A DNA stretch of 64,000 nucleotides, taken from positions 94,083 through 158,082 of the forward strand of contig VYBN01000003.1 of the NCBI GenBank assembly GCA_009844425.1, read 5' to 3'. The notes beneath the pieces were generated by a model. The model was not told where the DNA came from, did no database searches, and saw only the letters and a program-made list of their open reading frames with translations. Made by a program: the position numbers and the translations under genes. Position 1 is the stretch's first letter; every line of letters starts with the position of its first letter. Of this stretch, positions 52,209 through 59,812 are shown piece by piece. The stretch is from Gammaproteobacteria bacterium (GTDB taxonomy: Bacteria; Pseudomonadota; Gammaproteobacteria; Steroidobacterales; Foliamicaceae).

Positions 52209-53383
52209 GTGCGTATCCTGTTTTTCGTCTTGGTGATATTGCCAGCGTTGTAGCAGGAGACCCTGCACCCCAAGAACCGGGAGCCTTCGCACCTGACGGC
52301 CCGTTATTTGTACGGATGCAGGATGTAGGGCTGCATCACGTCAACCCAGCATTGGCCGATTCTATGGACCACCTTTCCCCGGCTTGGTTGGCTGGAAACC
52401 GCCTCCGACTCTTTCCCAAGGACAGCATCCTGATCCCGAAAAGCGGAGCATCTGTCAACCTGAACCATCGCGCCAAGCTCGCCAAAGATGCCCATGTTGT
52501 GAGCCATCTCGCCGTGGTGATGCCCGACAAAAGCAGGATTGATCCAGATTACTTGTTCTGGTGGTCGGTCCGTTACGACCCGCGCGCCCAAGCCCAGGTT
52601 ACGAGTCTGCCTTCCCTAAAGCTCTCAACACTCAAGGAGGCAAATGTTCCCCTCCCACCGCTTGATGAGCAGAGGCGCATCGTCGCCATCCTGAACCGGG
52701 CGGCGAAGATCGAGCGGCTTAAGAAGCGGGTGCAAGAGCGGTTGCGGGAATTCATCCCGGCGCTGTTCGTCAAAGTGTTCGGAGATCCGGCGATCAATCC
52801 GATGAAGTGGACGGAACGTAGGATAGGACAAGTTTGTATGCGGACCGAGACCCGCGACCCCAGAAAATCACCCTCAACCCAATTCCGCTATGTCGACATC
52901 TCCGGCATCGACGCTGTTCAGAAGAGAATCGTCGCCACCCGTTTGCTCTTTGGCATAGATGCACCAAGTCGAGCAAGAAAGGAAATCCGGAAAAATGACA
53001 TCATCGTATCGACCGTAAGGCCAAACCTGAACGCCGTCGCAGTCGTGCCGGATGAGTTGGATCGTGAAATTGCGTCGACTGGCTTTTGCGTACTGAGGCC
53101 GAACCCTGAACTGATTGAGCCGCTCTATCTGTATTGCCATGTCACTTCGGCTTTTTTCGTTGAAACAATTTCGCAGCAGGTCAGGGGAGCGAGCTACCCA
53201 GCGGTATCTGATAAAGACATAAAGGACGTGGGTATAGCTGTGCCCCCACTCAAGGAACAGCGGCGATACACCCAAATGATCGAATCGGTGCTTTACACAT
53301 CTAAACTTGGAATGCGCGGAGTACGTGTTGCGGAAAAATTAACCGCATCTCTCATGTCCCACCTTCTGCGAGTGGCCGCATGA
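52205..53383 (+). CDS. hsdS: Type I specificity subunit
   Basis: The 392-residue DNA-recognition subunit has two target-recognition domains. The first ends with VPLPPLDEQRRIVAILNRAA, the conserved helical spacer. The second starts at MKWTERRIGQVCMRTETRDP and ends GIAVPPLKEQRRYTQMIES plus a final helix. The two-domain length is normal. Base composition here is visibly more AT-rich than flanking chromosome. It overlaps hsdM by four bases at its start and the vsr fragment by four at its end. Target sequence not predictable. Confidence 0.9.
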   Translation: MSAYPVFRLGDIASVVAGDPAPQEPGAFAPDGPLFVRMQDVGLHHVNPALADSMDHLSPAWLAGNRLRLFPKDSILIPKSGASVNLNHRAKLAKDAHVVSHLAVVMPDKSRIDPDYLFWWSVRYDPRAQAQVTSLPSLKLSTLKEANVPLPPLDEQRRIVAILNRAAKIERLKKRVQERLREFIPALFVKVFGDPAINPMKWTERRIGQVCMRTETRDPRKSPSTQFRYVDISGIDAVQKRIVATRLLFGIDAPSRARKEIRKNDIIVSTVRPNLNAVAVVPDELDREIASTGFCVLRPNPELIEPLYLYCHVTSAFFVETISQQVRGASYPAVSDKDIKDVGIAVPPLKEQRRYTQMIESVLYTSKLGMRGVRVAEKLTASLMSHLLRVAA

Positions 53384-53512
53384 CCGACATCGTGGACACG
53401 AAGACAAGAAGCAAGATGATGGCGAGTATTCGTGGACGCGATACGGCTCCAGAATTGATCGTCCGCTGTATCGCCCACCGGATGGGTTTGCGCTTCTGCC
53501 TACAGCGCAAGG
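53380..53512 (+). pseudogene. vsr: Vsr mismatch endonuclease, 5' fragment
   Basis: The frame starting ATG 53380 encodes MTDIVDTKTRSKMMASIRGR, then DTAPELIVRCIAHRMGLRFC and LQRKE, the N-terminal helix and strand of very-short-patch repair endonucleases. After about 44 residues the similarity stops, and the frame continues 65 codons into unrelated sequence. The catalytic Asp and His motifs of Vsr lie further on and are missing. It overlaps the hsdS stop (ATGA), as vsr genes often sit beside methylases. Confidence 0.75.
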
Positions 53513-53675
53513 AGCAAAGGCCCTTCCCTTGCCTGTGCCGCCGCCTGACGTGCAGCGATCATTCGCGACGATTGCCGATGCTGCGCGAAACATTGGCAAT
53601 CTCGCCGCATTTGAGCCTTGTAACGCTGCGCTTTCCGAGTCCATCATGTCCCGCTTGCTGGGAACAGAACCATGA
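53513..53675 (+). pseudogene. hsdS 3' fragment fused behind the vsr fragment
   Basis: In another frame the sequence reads ALPLPVPPPDVQRSFATIAD, then AARNIGNLAAFEPCNAALSE and SIMSRLLGTEP before TGA at 53673-53675. This is the C-terminal tail pattern of an HsdS subunit (PLPPP-QRxFA, long helix, SLxxRLL). No start codon or recognition domain precedes it. It is distinct from the tail of the intact hsdS and so comes from a second specificity gene. Confidence 0.65.
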
Positions 53676-53815
53676 CCAACGCACCGAATTTCGCAGCTAT
53701 AGGCAATGAGACCGACCGCGCCAGGGATCGGGAGGCTGCTGAGGCGCTCAAGGCAATGGAAGAGGCGCAGGCACCCCAATGCAATTTCAAAGCAGCCTCC
53801 GGGCCGGGCATTTGA
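53672..53815 (+). CDS. Small ORF following the hsdS fragment, unknown
   Basis: ATG 53672 overlaps the fragment's TGA and opens 47 codons rich in Ala, Glu and Arg (NETDRARDREAAEALKAMEE). It ends inside the next gene's 5' end. It may be a real small gene or itself the start of a truncated one; the ATGA overlap is the main support. Confidence 0.35.
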   Translation: MTNAPNFAAIGNETDRARDREAAEALKAMEEAQAPQCNFKAASGPGI

Positions 53816-54129
53816 AGATCCTGTTTGACCATGGCGTTCCGAAGGGTCTTCGCGAATGCCTGCATGAACACGATATCGACACGGCGGCGGAACGGGGCTG
53901 GGATAGGCTGGCGAATGGCGCGCTCATGGATCGGGCCGAAGCCAACGGGTACGATCTCTTTCTCACCAATGACAAGAGAATTCCATGGGAACATGATCTC
54001 AGCAAACGCGCCATCAAGGTCGTTGGCAACTGTGTTCCGTTTGCGGAATGTTGCCCATACAATCAAGCAATAGAGCCTGCGGCGGGGAATCGCCGGGTGC
54101 CGGACAATCAGATGGAGATTTCAGCGTGA
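53779..54129 (+). CDS. DUF5615-like PIN-type protein (putative toxin)
   Basis: The 116-residue protein has LKILFDHGVPKGLRECLHEH, DIDTAAERGWDRLANGALMD and GYDLFLTNDKRI, which match DUF5615-type PIN-like proteins with Asp near the N-terminus and in the TNDK strand. The C-terminus fits the family tail only loosely. The first ten residues may be extra; a TTG at 53812 starts directly at LKILFD. Its TGA overlaps the next GTG (GTGA). No DUF433 partner is present. Confidence 0.6.
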   Translation: MQFQSSLRAGHLKILFDHGVPKGLRECLHEHDIDTAAERGWDRLANGALMDRAEANGYDLFLTNDKRIPWEHDLSKRAIKVVGNCVPFAECCPYNQAIEPAAGNRRVPDNQMEISA

Positions 54130-54353
54130 CTACCGCAATACAACTCACGGACGAGGCCGAGCAGCGGATCGACTTTCTTGTGGCGCAAACCGGGCGCAGC
54201 AAAGCCTACTATCTCCGTGAAATCATTGATCGAGGCTTGGAAGATATGGAAGACTACTATCTTGCAGCGGAAGTGCTCCAACGCGTGCGAAGCGGAGCGG
54301 AGCCCACCTATTCGGTGAGGGAAGTGAGACGGACTCTTGGCTTGGACGATTGA
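54126..54353 (+). CDS. Ribbon-helix-helix antitoxin (RelB/StbD-like)
   Basis: The 75-residue protein has a ribbon-helix-helix N-terminus (TTAIQLTDEAEQRIDFLVAQ, TGRSKAYYLREIIDRGLED) followed by a toxin-binding tail (VREVRRTLGLDD). GTG 54126 overlaps the previous stop by four bases, and the 3' end overlaps the toxin gene by 17 bases, the normal antitoxin-toxin arrangement. It probably represses its own operon. Confidence 0.85.
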   Translation: MTTAIQLTDEAEQRIDFLVAQTGRSKAYYLREIIDRGLEDMEDYYLAAEVLQRVRSGAEPTYSVREVRRTLGLDD

Positions 54354-54603
54354 GTACACGGCAACCGCGCTCAACCAATTACAAAAACTCGACAAACAGG
54401 CGGCGCACCGCATTCTTGCGTACATGAGCAATCGTGTCGCACGACTGACGCAACCCCGGGACATGGGGAAGTCATTGACTGGTCCGCTGGCCCGGCTTTG
54501 GCGATATCGGGTAGGGGACTATCGCGTGATCTGCGACATTCAAACCAGCGCGTTGCGTGTTCTGGTGATAAGAGTGGCTCGTCGGGACAAGGCTTATCGC
54601 TGA
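54337..54603 (+). CDS. RelE/ParE-family toxin
   Basis: The 88-residue toxin has WTIEYTATALNQLQKLDKQA, LTGPLARLWRYRVGDYRVIC and LRVLVIRVARRDKAYR, the RelE core strands with the basic C-terminal end needed for mRNA cleavage on the ribosome. It starts at TTG 54337 inside the antitoxin gene, the only start near the family N-terminus. It closes the restriction-modification island. Confidence 0.88.
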   Translation: MAWTIEYTATALNQLQKLDKQAAHRILAYMSNRVARLTQPRDMGKSLTGPLARLWRYRVGDYRVICDIQTSALRVLVIRVARRDKAYR

Positions 54604-54667
54604 TGAACCGGGGTTGTGGAGAATTTCGTTTAGATCGGTCAGTGTGAGGCCCCGGGCTTTTGGGTAT

Positions 54668-54690
54668 AAGTTGCGGGCAACTTGTATAAT
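54668..54690 (+). promoter_or_regulatory. Promoter with operator-like palindrome for the 2-oxoacid oxidoreductase operon
   Basis: A perfect TATAAT at 54685-54690 lies about 42 bases before the ATG at 54732. AAGTTGC-GG-GCAACTT (54668-54683) occupies the spacer just upstream of it. No good -35 is visible at 17 bases (GGGTAT), so an activator or repressor acting at the palindrome is plausible. Confidence 0.55.
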
Positions 54691-54731
54691 TCCTGATTCG
54701 AGCATCCGGCCGTTCCTCCCGCGGGGCTTGC

Positions 54732-56618
54732 ATGCAGCCCACCGACACACGTAACCCAGACTATTTCCATCGCGTTGTCGATTGCCAGTGGGGCTGCCCG
54801 GCGCACACCGACATACCCGAGTACATCCGGCTGATCGCGCAGGGACGCTACGCCGATGCCTACATGCTCAACCGCAAGTCCAACGTGTTTCCCGCGATCC
54901 TGGGCCGGGTTTGCGACCGTCCCTGCGAGCCGGTCTGCCGGCGCGGCCGGGTGGAGGAAAAGCCGGTGGCGATCTGCCGGCTCAAGCGCGTGGCGGCGGA
55001 CCTGCGCGGCGACATCGACCATCGGCTGCCCACCGCGCCGAAGGAGAAGAACGGCAAGCGCGTGGCCCTGATCGGCGCCGGCTGCGCCTCGCTGACGGTG
55101 GCCAACGACCTGGCGCCGCTGGGCTACGAGTTGGTGATCTACGAGTCGCTGGACAAACCGGGCGGCCTGATGCGCACCAACATCCCGGCGTTCCGGCTGC
55201 CGGTCGAGGTCCTGGACGAGGAAATGGACCAGATCCTGCGCATGGACGTCGACCTTCGTCTGGGTCAGGGCATCGAGAGCATGCGGGATCTGCTGGACAA
55301 TGGCGGGTACGACGCGGTTTTCGTGGGCACCGGGGCGCCCAAGGGCAAGGAGCTGAACCTGCCCGGACGGCACGATACCCAATCCGTGCATATCGGCATC
55401 GAGTGGCTGGAAAGCGTGGCTTTCGGCCACCTCGACTCGATCGGAGAGCGGGTGCTCATCATCGGCGTCGGCAACACGGCCATGGACTGCTGCCGCACCT
55501 CGCTGCGCCTCGGCGCGAGTGACGTAAAGGTCATGGCGCGCAAGCCGCGGGGCTTTTTCAAGGCCTCCGACTGGGAACTCGAAGACGCCGAAGAAGAAAA
55601 AGTGGAAATCGTCGTGAACCACTCGCCCAAGGAGTTCGTGGTCGAGGACGGGAAGCTCAAGGGCATGGTCTTCGACCTGATGGAATACGACATCGTTGAC
55701 GGAAGGATCATGGAAAGCCGCATCACCGGCCAGGAGTTCTTCCCTTGCGACGACGTGATCCTGGCGATCGGCCAGGAAACCGCCTTCCCCTGGGTGGAGC
55801 GGGACATCGGCATCGATTTCGACCGCTGGGACGTTCCGATCGTCGATCGCGTCACTTATGAATCCACGCGCGAAGGCGTTTTCTTCGGCGGCGACGCGGC
55901 CTTCGGTCCCGAGAACATCATCTGGGCGGTGGAGCACGGCCACCAGGCGGCGATTTCGATCCACAAGTACTGCCACGGCGAGCCGATTACCGAGCGCATG
56001 CCTCCCGGCATGAACCTGCTGGCCGCCAAGATGGGCATCCACGAATGGAGCTATTCCAACGATTACGAGGCCGCACCCAGACGGGCCATGCAGCACATGA
56101 GCCTGGAGAAGAGGTTCCGCAAACTGGATATCGAGGTGGAGCTGGGCTTTACGCCGGAGCAGGCCGCGCGCGAAGCGCAGCGTTGCCTGAACTGCGATAT
56201 ACAGACGGTATTCGAGGCCCCGCTTTGCATCGAATGCGACGCCTGCGTGGACATCTGCCCGGTGCATTGCCTGACGATTGCGCCGAACGGGGAGGAAGAC
56301 GACCTGCGGGAACGCCTTACCGTCCCGGCGCAAAACCTCGAACAGCCGCTTTACGTCTCGGCCGAACTACCTCAGACCGGTCGGGTGATGGTCAAGGACG
56401 AGGACCTGTGCGTACATTGCGGTCTGTGCGCGGAACGCTGTCCGACGGCGGCCTGGGACATGCAGAAATCCGAATTGCTGACGCCGTACGTGCACCACGA
56501 AGCCGCCGGCCAGCCGCCCCGGGGTTCGCTCGGCAAGCCAGGCGGCTCGCAGCGGAACCCCGCGTCGCACCGAGACCGGCGAGACGCCCGCCTGGCAAGG
56601 CGCGAAGAGCGCGCATAG
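54732..56618 (+). CDS. GltD-like FAD/NAD(P) oxidoreductase with C-terminal ferredoxin domain
   Basis: The 628-residue flavoprotein would move electrons between NAD(P)H and the 2-oxoacid oxidoreductase encoded next. The N-terminal Fe-S helical domain has CQWGCPAHTDIPEY and VCDRPCEPVCRRG, as in glutamate synthase small subunits. FAD and NAD(P) sites are ALIGAGCASLTVANDLA and VLIIGVGNTAMDCC; GVFFGGDAAFGPENI is the second FAD contact. Two 4Fe-4S motifs follow near residues 498-575: CIECDACVDICPVHC and CVHCGLCAERCP. The last 25 or so residues are encoded by a long palindrome arm and look non-native. Confidence 0.86.
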   Translation: MQPTDTRNPDYFHRVVDCQWGCPAHTDIPEYIRLIAQGRYADAYMLNRKSNVFPAILGRVCDRPCEPVCRRGRVEEKPVAICRLKRVAADLRGDIDHRLPTAPKEKNGKRVALIGAGCASLTVANDLAPLGYELVIYESLDKPGGLMRTNIPAFRLPVEVLDEEMDQILRMDVDLRLGQGIESMRDLLDNGGYDAVFVGTGAPKGKELNLPGRHDTQSVHIGIEWLESVAFGHLDSIGERVLIIGVGNTAMDCCRTSLRLGASDVKVMARKPRGFFKASDWELEDAEEEKVEIVVNHSPKEFVVEDGKLKGMVFDLMEYDIVDGRIMESRITGQEFFPCDDVILAIGQETAFPWVERDIGIDFDRWDVPIVDRVTYESTREGVFFGGDAAFGPENIIWAVEHGHQAAISIHKYCHGEPITERMPPGMNLLAAKMGIHEWSYSNDYEAAPRRAMQHMSLEKRFRKLDIEVELGFTPEQAAREAQRCLNCDIQTVFEAPLCIECDACVDICPVHCLTIAPNGEEDDLRERLTVPAQNLEQPLYVSAELPQTGRVMVKDEDLCVHCGLCAERCPTAAWDMQKSELLTPYVHHEAAGQPPRGSLGKPGGSQRNPASHRDRRDARLARREERA

Positions 56619-56702
56619 CGGGCCTATGCAAGCGATGAGCAACGCAGTCCAGGCGGGATGGATCGCCGGTCGAATGCAGCGGGGCTTCCGCTGCGGGCCG
56701 CC
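56541..56702. repeat. Long imperfect palindrome spanning a gene end
   Basis: Successive paired blocks run inward: GGCGGCTCGCAGCGG with CCGCTGCGGGCCGCC (one mismatch), CAGCGGAACCCCGC with GCGGGGCTTCCGCTG, GACCGGCGA with TCGCCGGTC, and CCCGCCTGG with CCAGGCGGG. The loop is about 53 nt (56596-56648) and contains the stop codon of the flavoprotein gene (56616-56618). Loop sequence is not clearly that of the main hairpin family. The remaining bases to the next ATG at 56771 hold nothing else. Confidence 0.7.
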
Positions 56703-56770
56703 TTGGGCCGGGGCCGAGACGAAGGAAGCGCCGGTTCGCATGGCGGCCTAGTGCACTGGTAGAACGGCTC

Positions 56771-58570
56771 ATGCCGGCAGACAACGATTTCACGATACGC
56801 ATCGCCAACGTAAACGGCACCGGCTCGGCCAGCGCCAATTCGTTGCTGATGAAGACCCTGTTCAGGATGGGCATCCCGGTCGCGGGCAAGAACTATTTCC
56901 CGTCCAACATCCAGGGCCTGCCCACCTGGTACGAAGTGCGCGCCAGCCATCGCGGCTACCTGGCGCGCTCCGGCAGCGTGGATATTGCGGTGGCCATGAA
57001 CGCCGAGACGTATCAGCGCGACCTTCGCGAACTGACCTCCGGCGGTTACCTGCTCTACGACTCCACCTGGCCGCGCCGCGAGGTGCTGCGCCGCGAGGAT
57101 GTGCACATCCTGGGCGTTCCGCTGGCGCGCATGTGCAACGAGAGCTTCGACAACGCGCGCGCGCGCATCCTGATGAAGAACATCGCCTACGTGGGCGTAC
57201 TGGCCGCGTTGCTGGAACTCGATCTCGACATCATCCGGGAGCTGCTGCGGCAGACGTTCGCCCGCAAGAAGCCGCTGCTGGAGGCCAATCAGATCGCGAT
57301 CGGCCTGGGTTACGACTACGCCCGCGAGCACCTGCACTGCCCATTGCCGTTCGTGGCCCGCTCAATGGAGGGGCCGGGCTCGCAAATCATCATCGACGGC
57401 AATACGGCGGCGGCGCTCGGCAGCGTTTATGCCGGCGCCACGTTCGGCGCCTGGTACCCGATTACGCCGTCCACTTCGCTGATGGACGCGTTTCGCAGCT
57501 TTTGCGCGCGCTTCCGCACCGCCGAAGACGGCTCCCGCGATTACTGCGTGATCCAGGCGGAAGACGAACTGGCCGCGATCGGCATGGTGCTGGGCGCCGG
57601 ATGGAACGGCGCGCGCGCCTTTACGCCCACCTCGGGCCCGGGTATCTCGCTGATGTCGGAGTTCCTGGGTTACGGCTACTACGCCGAGATTCCGGCAGTC
57701 CTGTTCGACGTGCAGCGGGTGGGTCCGTCCACCGGCATGCCGACCCGCACGCAGCAGGGCGACATCCTGTCCTGCGCCTACGCCTCGCACGGCGACACGC
57801 GCCATGTTCTGCTCTTCCCCTCCACCCCGAAAGAGTGCTTTGAAATGGCGGCAACGGCCTTTGACCTGGCGGAGAGGCTGCAGACGCCGGTGATCGTGCT
57901 TTCGGACCTGGACCTGGGCATGAACGACTGGATGAGCGAGGAGCTGACCTGGGACGACGAGTACCGGCCCGACCGCGGCAAGGTATTGCGCGCCGAACAG
58001 CTTGAGGAAATGGAGGCCTTCCACCGCTACCTGGACGTGGACGGCGACGGCGTGCCGTACCGCACGCTGCCGGGCGAGCATCCCAGGGGGGCTTTCTTTA
58101 CCCGCGGGTCCGGGCACAACATGTACGGCGGCTATACCGAGAACGCCGGCGAGTACCAGGAGGTCCTGGATCGCCTGCGAAGGAAATGGGATCATGCGGC
58201 CACAATCGTGCCGCGGGCCGAAATACGCACGGCTCCCGGCGCGCAGGCCGGAATGATCACCCTGGGCACCGGCCATTCCGCCTGCCGCGAGGCTTTGGAC
58301 ATTCTGGCCGGACGTGGCGTGGCGCTGGACTACATGAAGATCAATGCGTTCCCGTTCGGCGCGGAAGTCGAGACTTTCCTGAGGGATCACAAGCGCATCT
58401 ACGTCGTGGAGCAGAACCGCGACGCGCAGTTGCGCACGCTGCTGATCAACGAGGCCGGCGGCCGCGCCGAGCAGCTCGTGGAAGTATTGCACTACAACGG
58501 CATGCCGATCCCCGCGACCTCGATCGTCAGCGCGGTGGAGGCGGACATGCTGAGGGACCGGGCGGCCTAG
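56771..58570 (+). CDS. 2-oxoacid:acceptor oxidoreductase, fused gamma-alpha subunit
   Basis: The 599-residue subunit joins a gamma domain (about residues 1-200; IRIANVNGTGSASANSLLMK, GKNYFPSNIQGLPTWYEVR) to an alpha domain (FGAWYPITPSTSLMDAF, EDELAAIGMVLGAGWNGARA, FTPTSGPGISLMSEFLGYGY). This is the KorA-type arrangement of enzymes that decarboxylate 2-oxoglutarate or similar acids with CoA and ferredoxin. MPTRTQQGDIL is a conserved active-site region. The 152-base gap before it is mostly palindrome. 2-oxoglutarate is the likeliest substrate by family. Confidence 0.9.
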   Translation: MPADNDFTIRIANVNGTGSASANSLLMKTLFRMGIPVAGKNYFPSNIQGLPTWYEVRASHRGYLARSGSVDIAVAMNAETYQRDLRELTSGGYLLYDSTWPRREVLRREDVHILGVPLARMCNESFDNARARILMKNIAYVGVLAALLELDLDIIRELLRQTFARKKPLLEANQIAIGLGYDYAREHLHCPLPFVARSMEGPGSQIIIDGNTAAALGSVYAGATFGAWYPITPSTSLMDAFRSFCARFRTAEDGSRDYCVIQAEDELAAIGMVLGAGWNGARAFTPTSGPGISLMSEFLGYGYYAEIPAVLFDVQRVGPSTGMPTRTQQGDILSCAYASHGDTRHVLLFPSTPKECFEMAATAFDLAERLQTPVIVLSDLDLGMNDWMSEELTWDDEYRPDRGKVLRAEQLEEMEAFHRYLDVDGDGVPYRTLPGEHPRGAFFTRGSGHNMYGGYTENAGEYQEVLDRLRRKWDHAATIVPRAEIRTAPGAQAGMITLGTGHSACREALDILAGRGVALDYMKINAFPFGAEVETFLRDHKRIYVVEQNRDAQLRTLLINEAGGRAEQLVEVLHYNGMPIPATSIVSAVEADMLRDRAA

Positions 58571-58594
58571 GCGCCGCCGGACGAGGAACACGGC

Positions 58595-59650
58595 ATGAGC
58601 TACATCGCCCGTCCCAAGGTCAGCCACCCGGCCCTGGCCCGCAACGAACTGGGCCTGACCATGCGCGACTACGAGGGCGGCATGTCCACGCTTTGCGCGG
58701 GCTGCGGGCACGACTCGATTACCGGCGCGCTGATCCAGGCGGTCTTTGAACTGTCCATACCGCCGCATCGCATGGGTAAGCTCAGCGGGATCGGATGTTC
58801 GTCGAAGACGCCGGCGTACTTTGCAGCCTCCTCCCACGGATTCAACTCGGTCCACGGGCGCATGCCTTCGGTTTCCACCGGCGCCGCCGCGGTCAATGGC
58901 CGGCTCCAGTACATCGGAATTTCGGGCGACGGCGACTCGCTGTCCATCGGGATCGGACAGTTCGTTCACGCCATGCGCCGCAACCTCAACATGCTGTACC
59001 TGATCGAGGACAACGGCGTCTACGGGCTTACCAAGGGACAGTTTTCCGCCTCCGCCGACACCGGCAGCACCGCCAAGCGCGGCGAGGTTAACGAACAGCA
59101 GGCCATCGATCCCTGCCTGCTGGCGATTGCCTCGGGTTGCGGTTTCGTGGCCCGCGGGTTTTCCGGAGACCGCGCACAGCTGGCGCCGCTGCTCAAGGCC
59201 GGACTGTCGCATCGCGGGTTTGCGATGATCGACGTGATTTCACCCTGCGTAACGTTCAACGACCACGAGGGCTCGACCAAGAGCTACCGCTTTACGCGCG
59301 AGAATGCGTATCCGATCGGCCACACGGACTTCATTCCGCCGGAAGTCGAGATCAAGGCCGAGCTCGGCGTGGGCGAGGCGCAGCGGGTCCAGCTGCACGG
59401 CGGAGGCAGCATCCTACTGCGCAAACTGGACCACGAGTACGACGCAAGCGACCGGAGTGCGGCCCTGGCTTATCTCAGCCGCCGCCAGGGCAATGGAGAG
59501 GTGGCCACCGGCCTGCTGTTCGTGGAGGAAGGCGGCGCGGACATGCATGAACTCGCGCGATTGGGCGAGACGCCGCTGGCGGATTTGCCTTACGATCGGC
59601 TTTGCCCAGGCTCAGGCGCCCTGGCCGACTTGCAGGACCGGCTGCGTTAG
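58595..59650 (+). CDS. 2-oxoacid:acceptor oxidoreductase, beta subunit
   Basis: The 351-residue thiamine-diphosphate subunit has CAGCGHDSITGALIQA and GIGCSSKTP (Fe-S cysteines), GDGDSLSIGIGQFVHAMRRN and EDNGVYGLTKGQFS (ThDP/Mg motif, GDGD to N). VISPCVTFNDHEG supplies a further conserved Cys. It starts 24 bases after the alpha subunit. Together the two make a CoA-acylating, ferredoxin-reducing enzyme, and the upstream flavoprotein probably re-oxidises or reduces the acceptor. Confidence 0.92.
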   Translation: MSYIARPKVSHPALARNELGLTMRDYEGGMSTLCAGCGHDSITGALIQAVFELSIPPHRMGKLSGIGCSSKTPAYFAASSHGFNSVHGRMPSVSTGAAAVNGRLQYIGISGDGDSLSIGIGQFVHAMRRNLNMLYLIEDNGVYGLTKGQFSASADTGSTAKRGEVNEQQAIDPCLLAIASGCGFVARGFSGDRAQLAPLLKAGLSHRGFAMIDVISPCVTFNDHEGSTKSYRFTRENAYPIGHTDFIPPEVEIKAELGVGEAQRVQLHGGGSILLRKLDHEYDASDRSAALAYLSRRQGNGEVATGLLFVEEGGADMHELARLGETPLADLPYDRLCPGSGALADLQDRLR

Positions 59651-59675
59651 TCCGCATATCTCGCCTGATTCCGCT

Positions 59676-59810
59676 TTCTCTGTGCTCCCTTCTTCCGGGG
59701 TGGATTCATGCAATCCACCATGAATACGTCCCTGTAGCTTGCTCGTTCGCGCCGGGACAACGGCGCTCACCCCTGCCTCCAATACTCCCGGAAGAAGGGA
59801 GCAAAGAGAA
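59676..59810. repeat. Long hairpin, conserved-loop family, reverse orientation (copy 9)
   Basis: A 24-bp inverted repeat with one mismatch (59676-59699 with 59787-59810) surrounds an 87-nt loop. Read on the minus strand the loop contains GAGTATTGGAGGCAGGGGTG and GAGCAAGCTACAGGGACGTA; the second string is identical to part of copy 6. About 37 extra bases and a second small stem (TGGATTCATG/CATGAATCCA-like) are inserted. It fills the convergent gap after the beta subunit. Confidence 0.75.
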
Positions 59811-59812
59811 GG

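Noticed and set aside
48431-54603. Restriction island as part of a prophage or integrative element
   Set aside because: No integrase, phage structural gene, tRNA boundary or flanking direct repeat is visible; only composition and gene content suggest transfer.
57362-59212. 616-codon minus-strand frame across the oxidoreductase subunits
   Set aside because: It spans two well-supported plus-strand genes and the gap between them, and has no recognisable domain.
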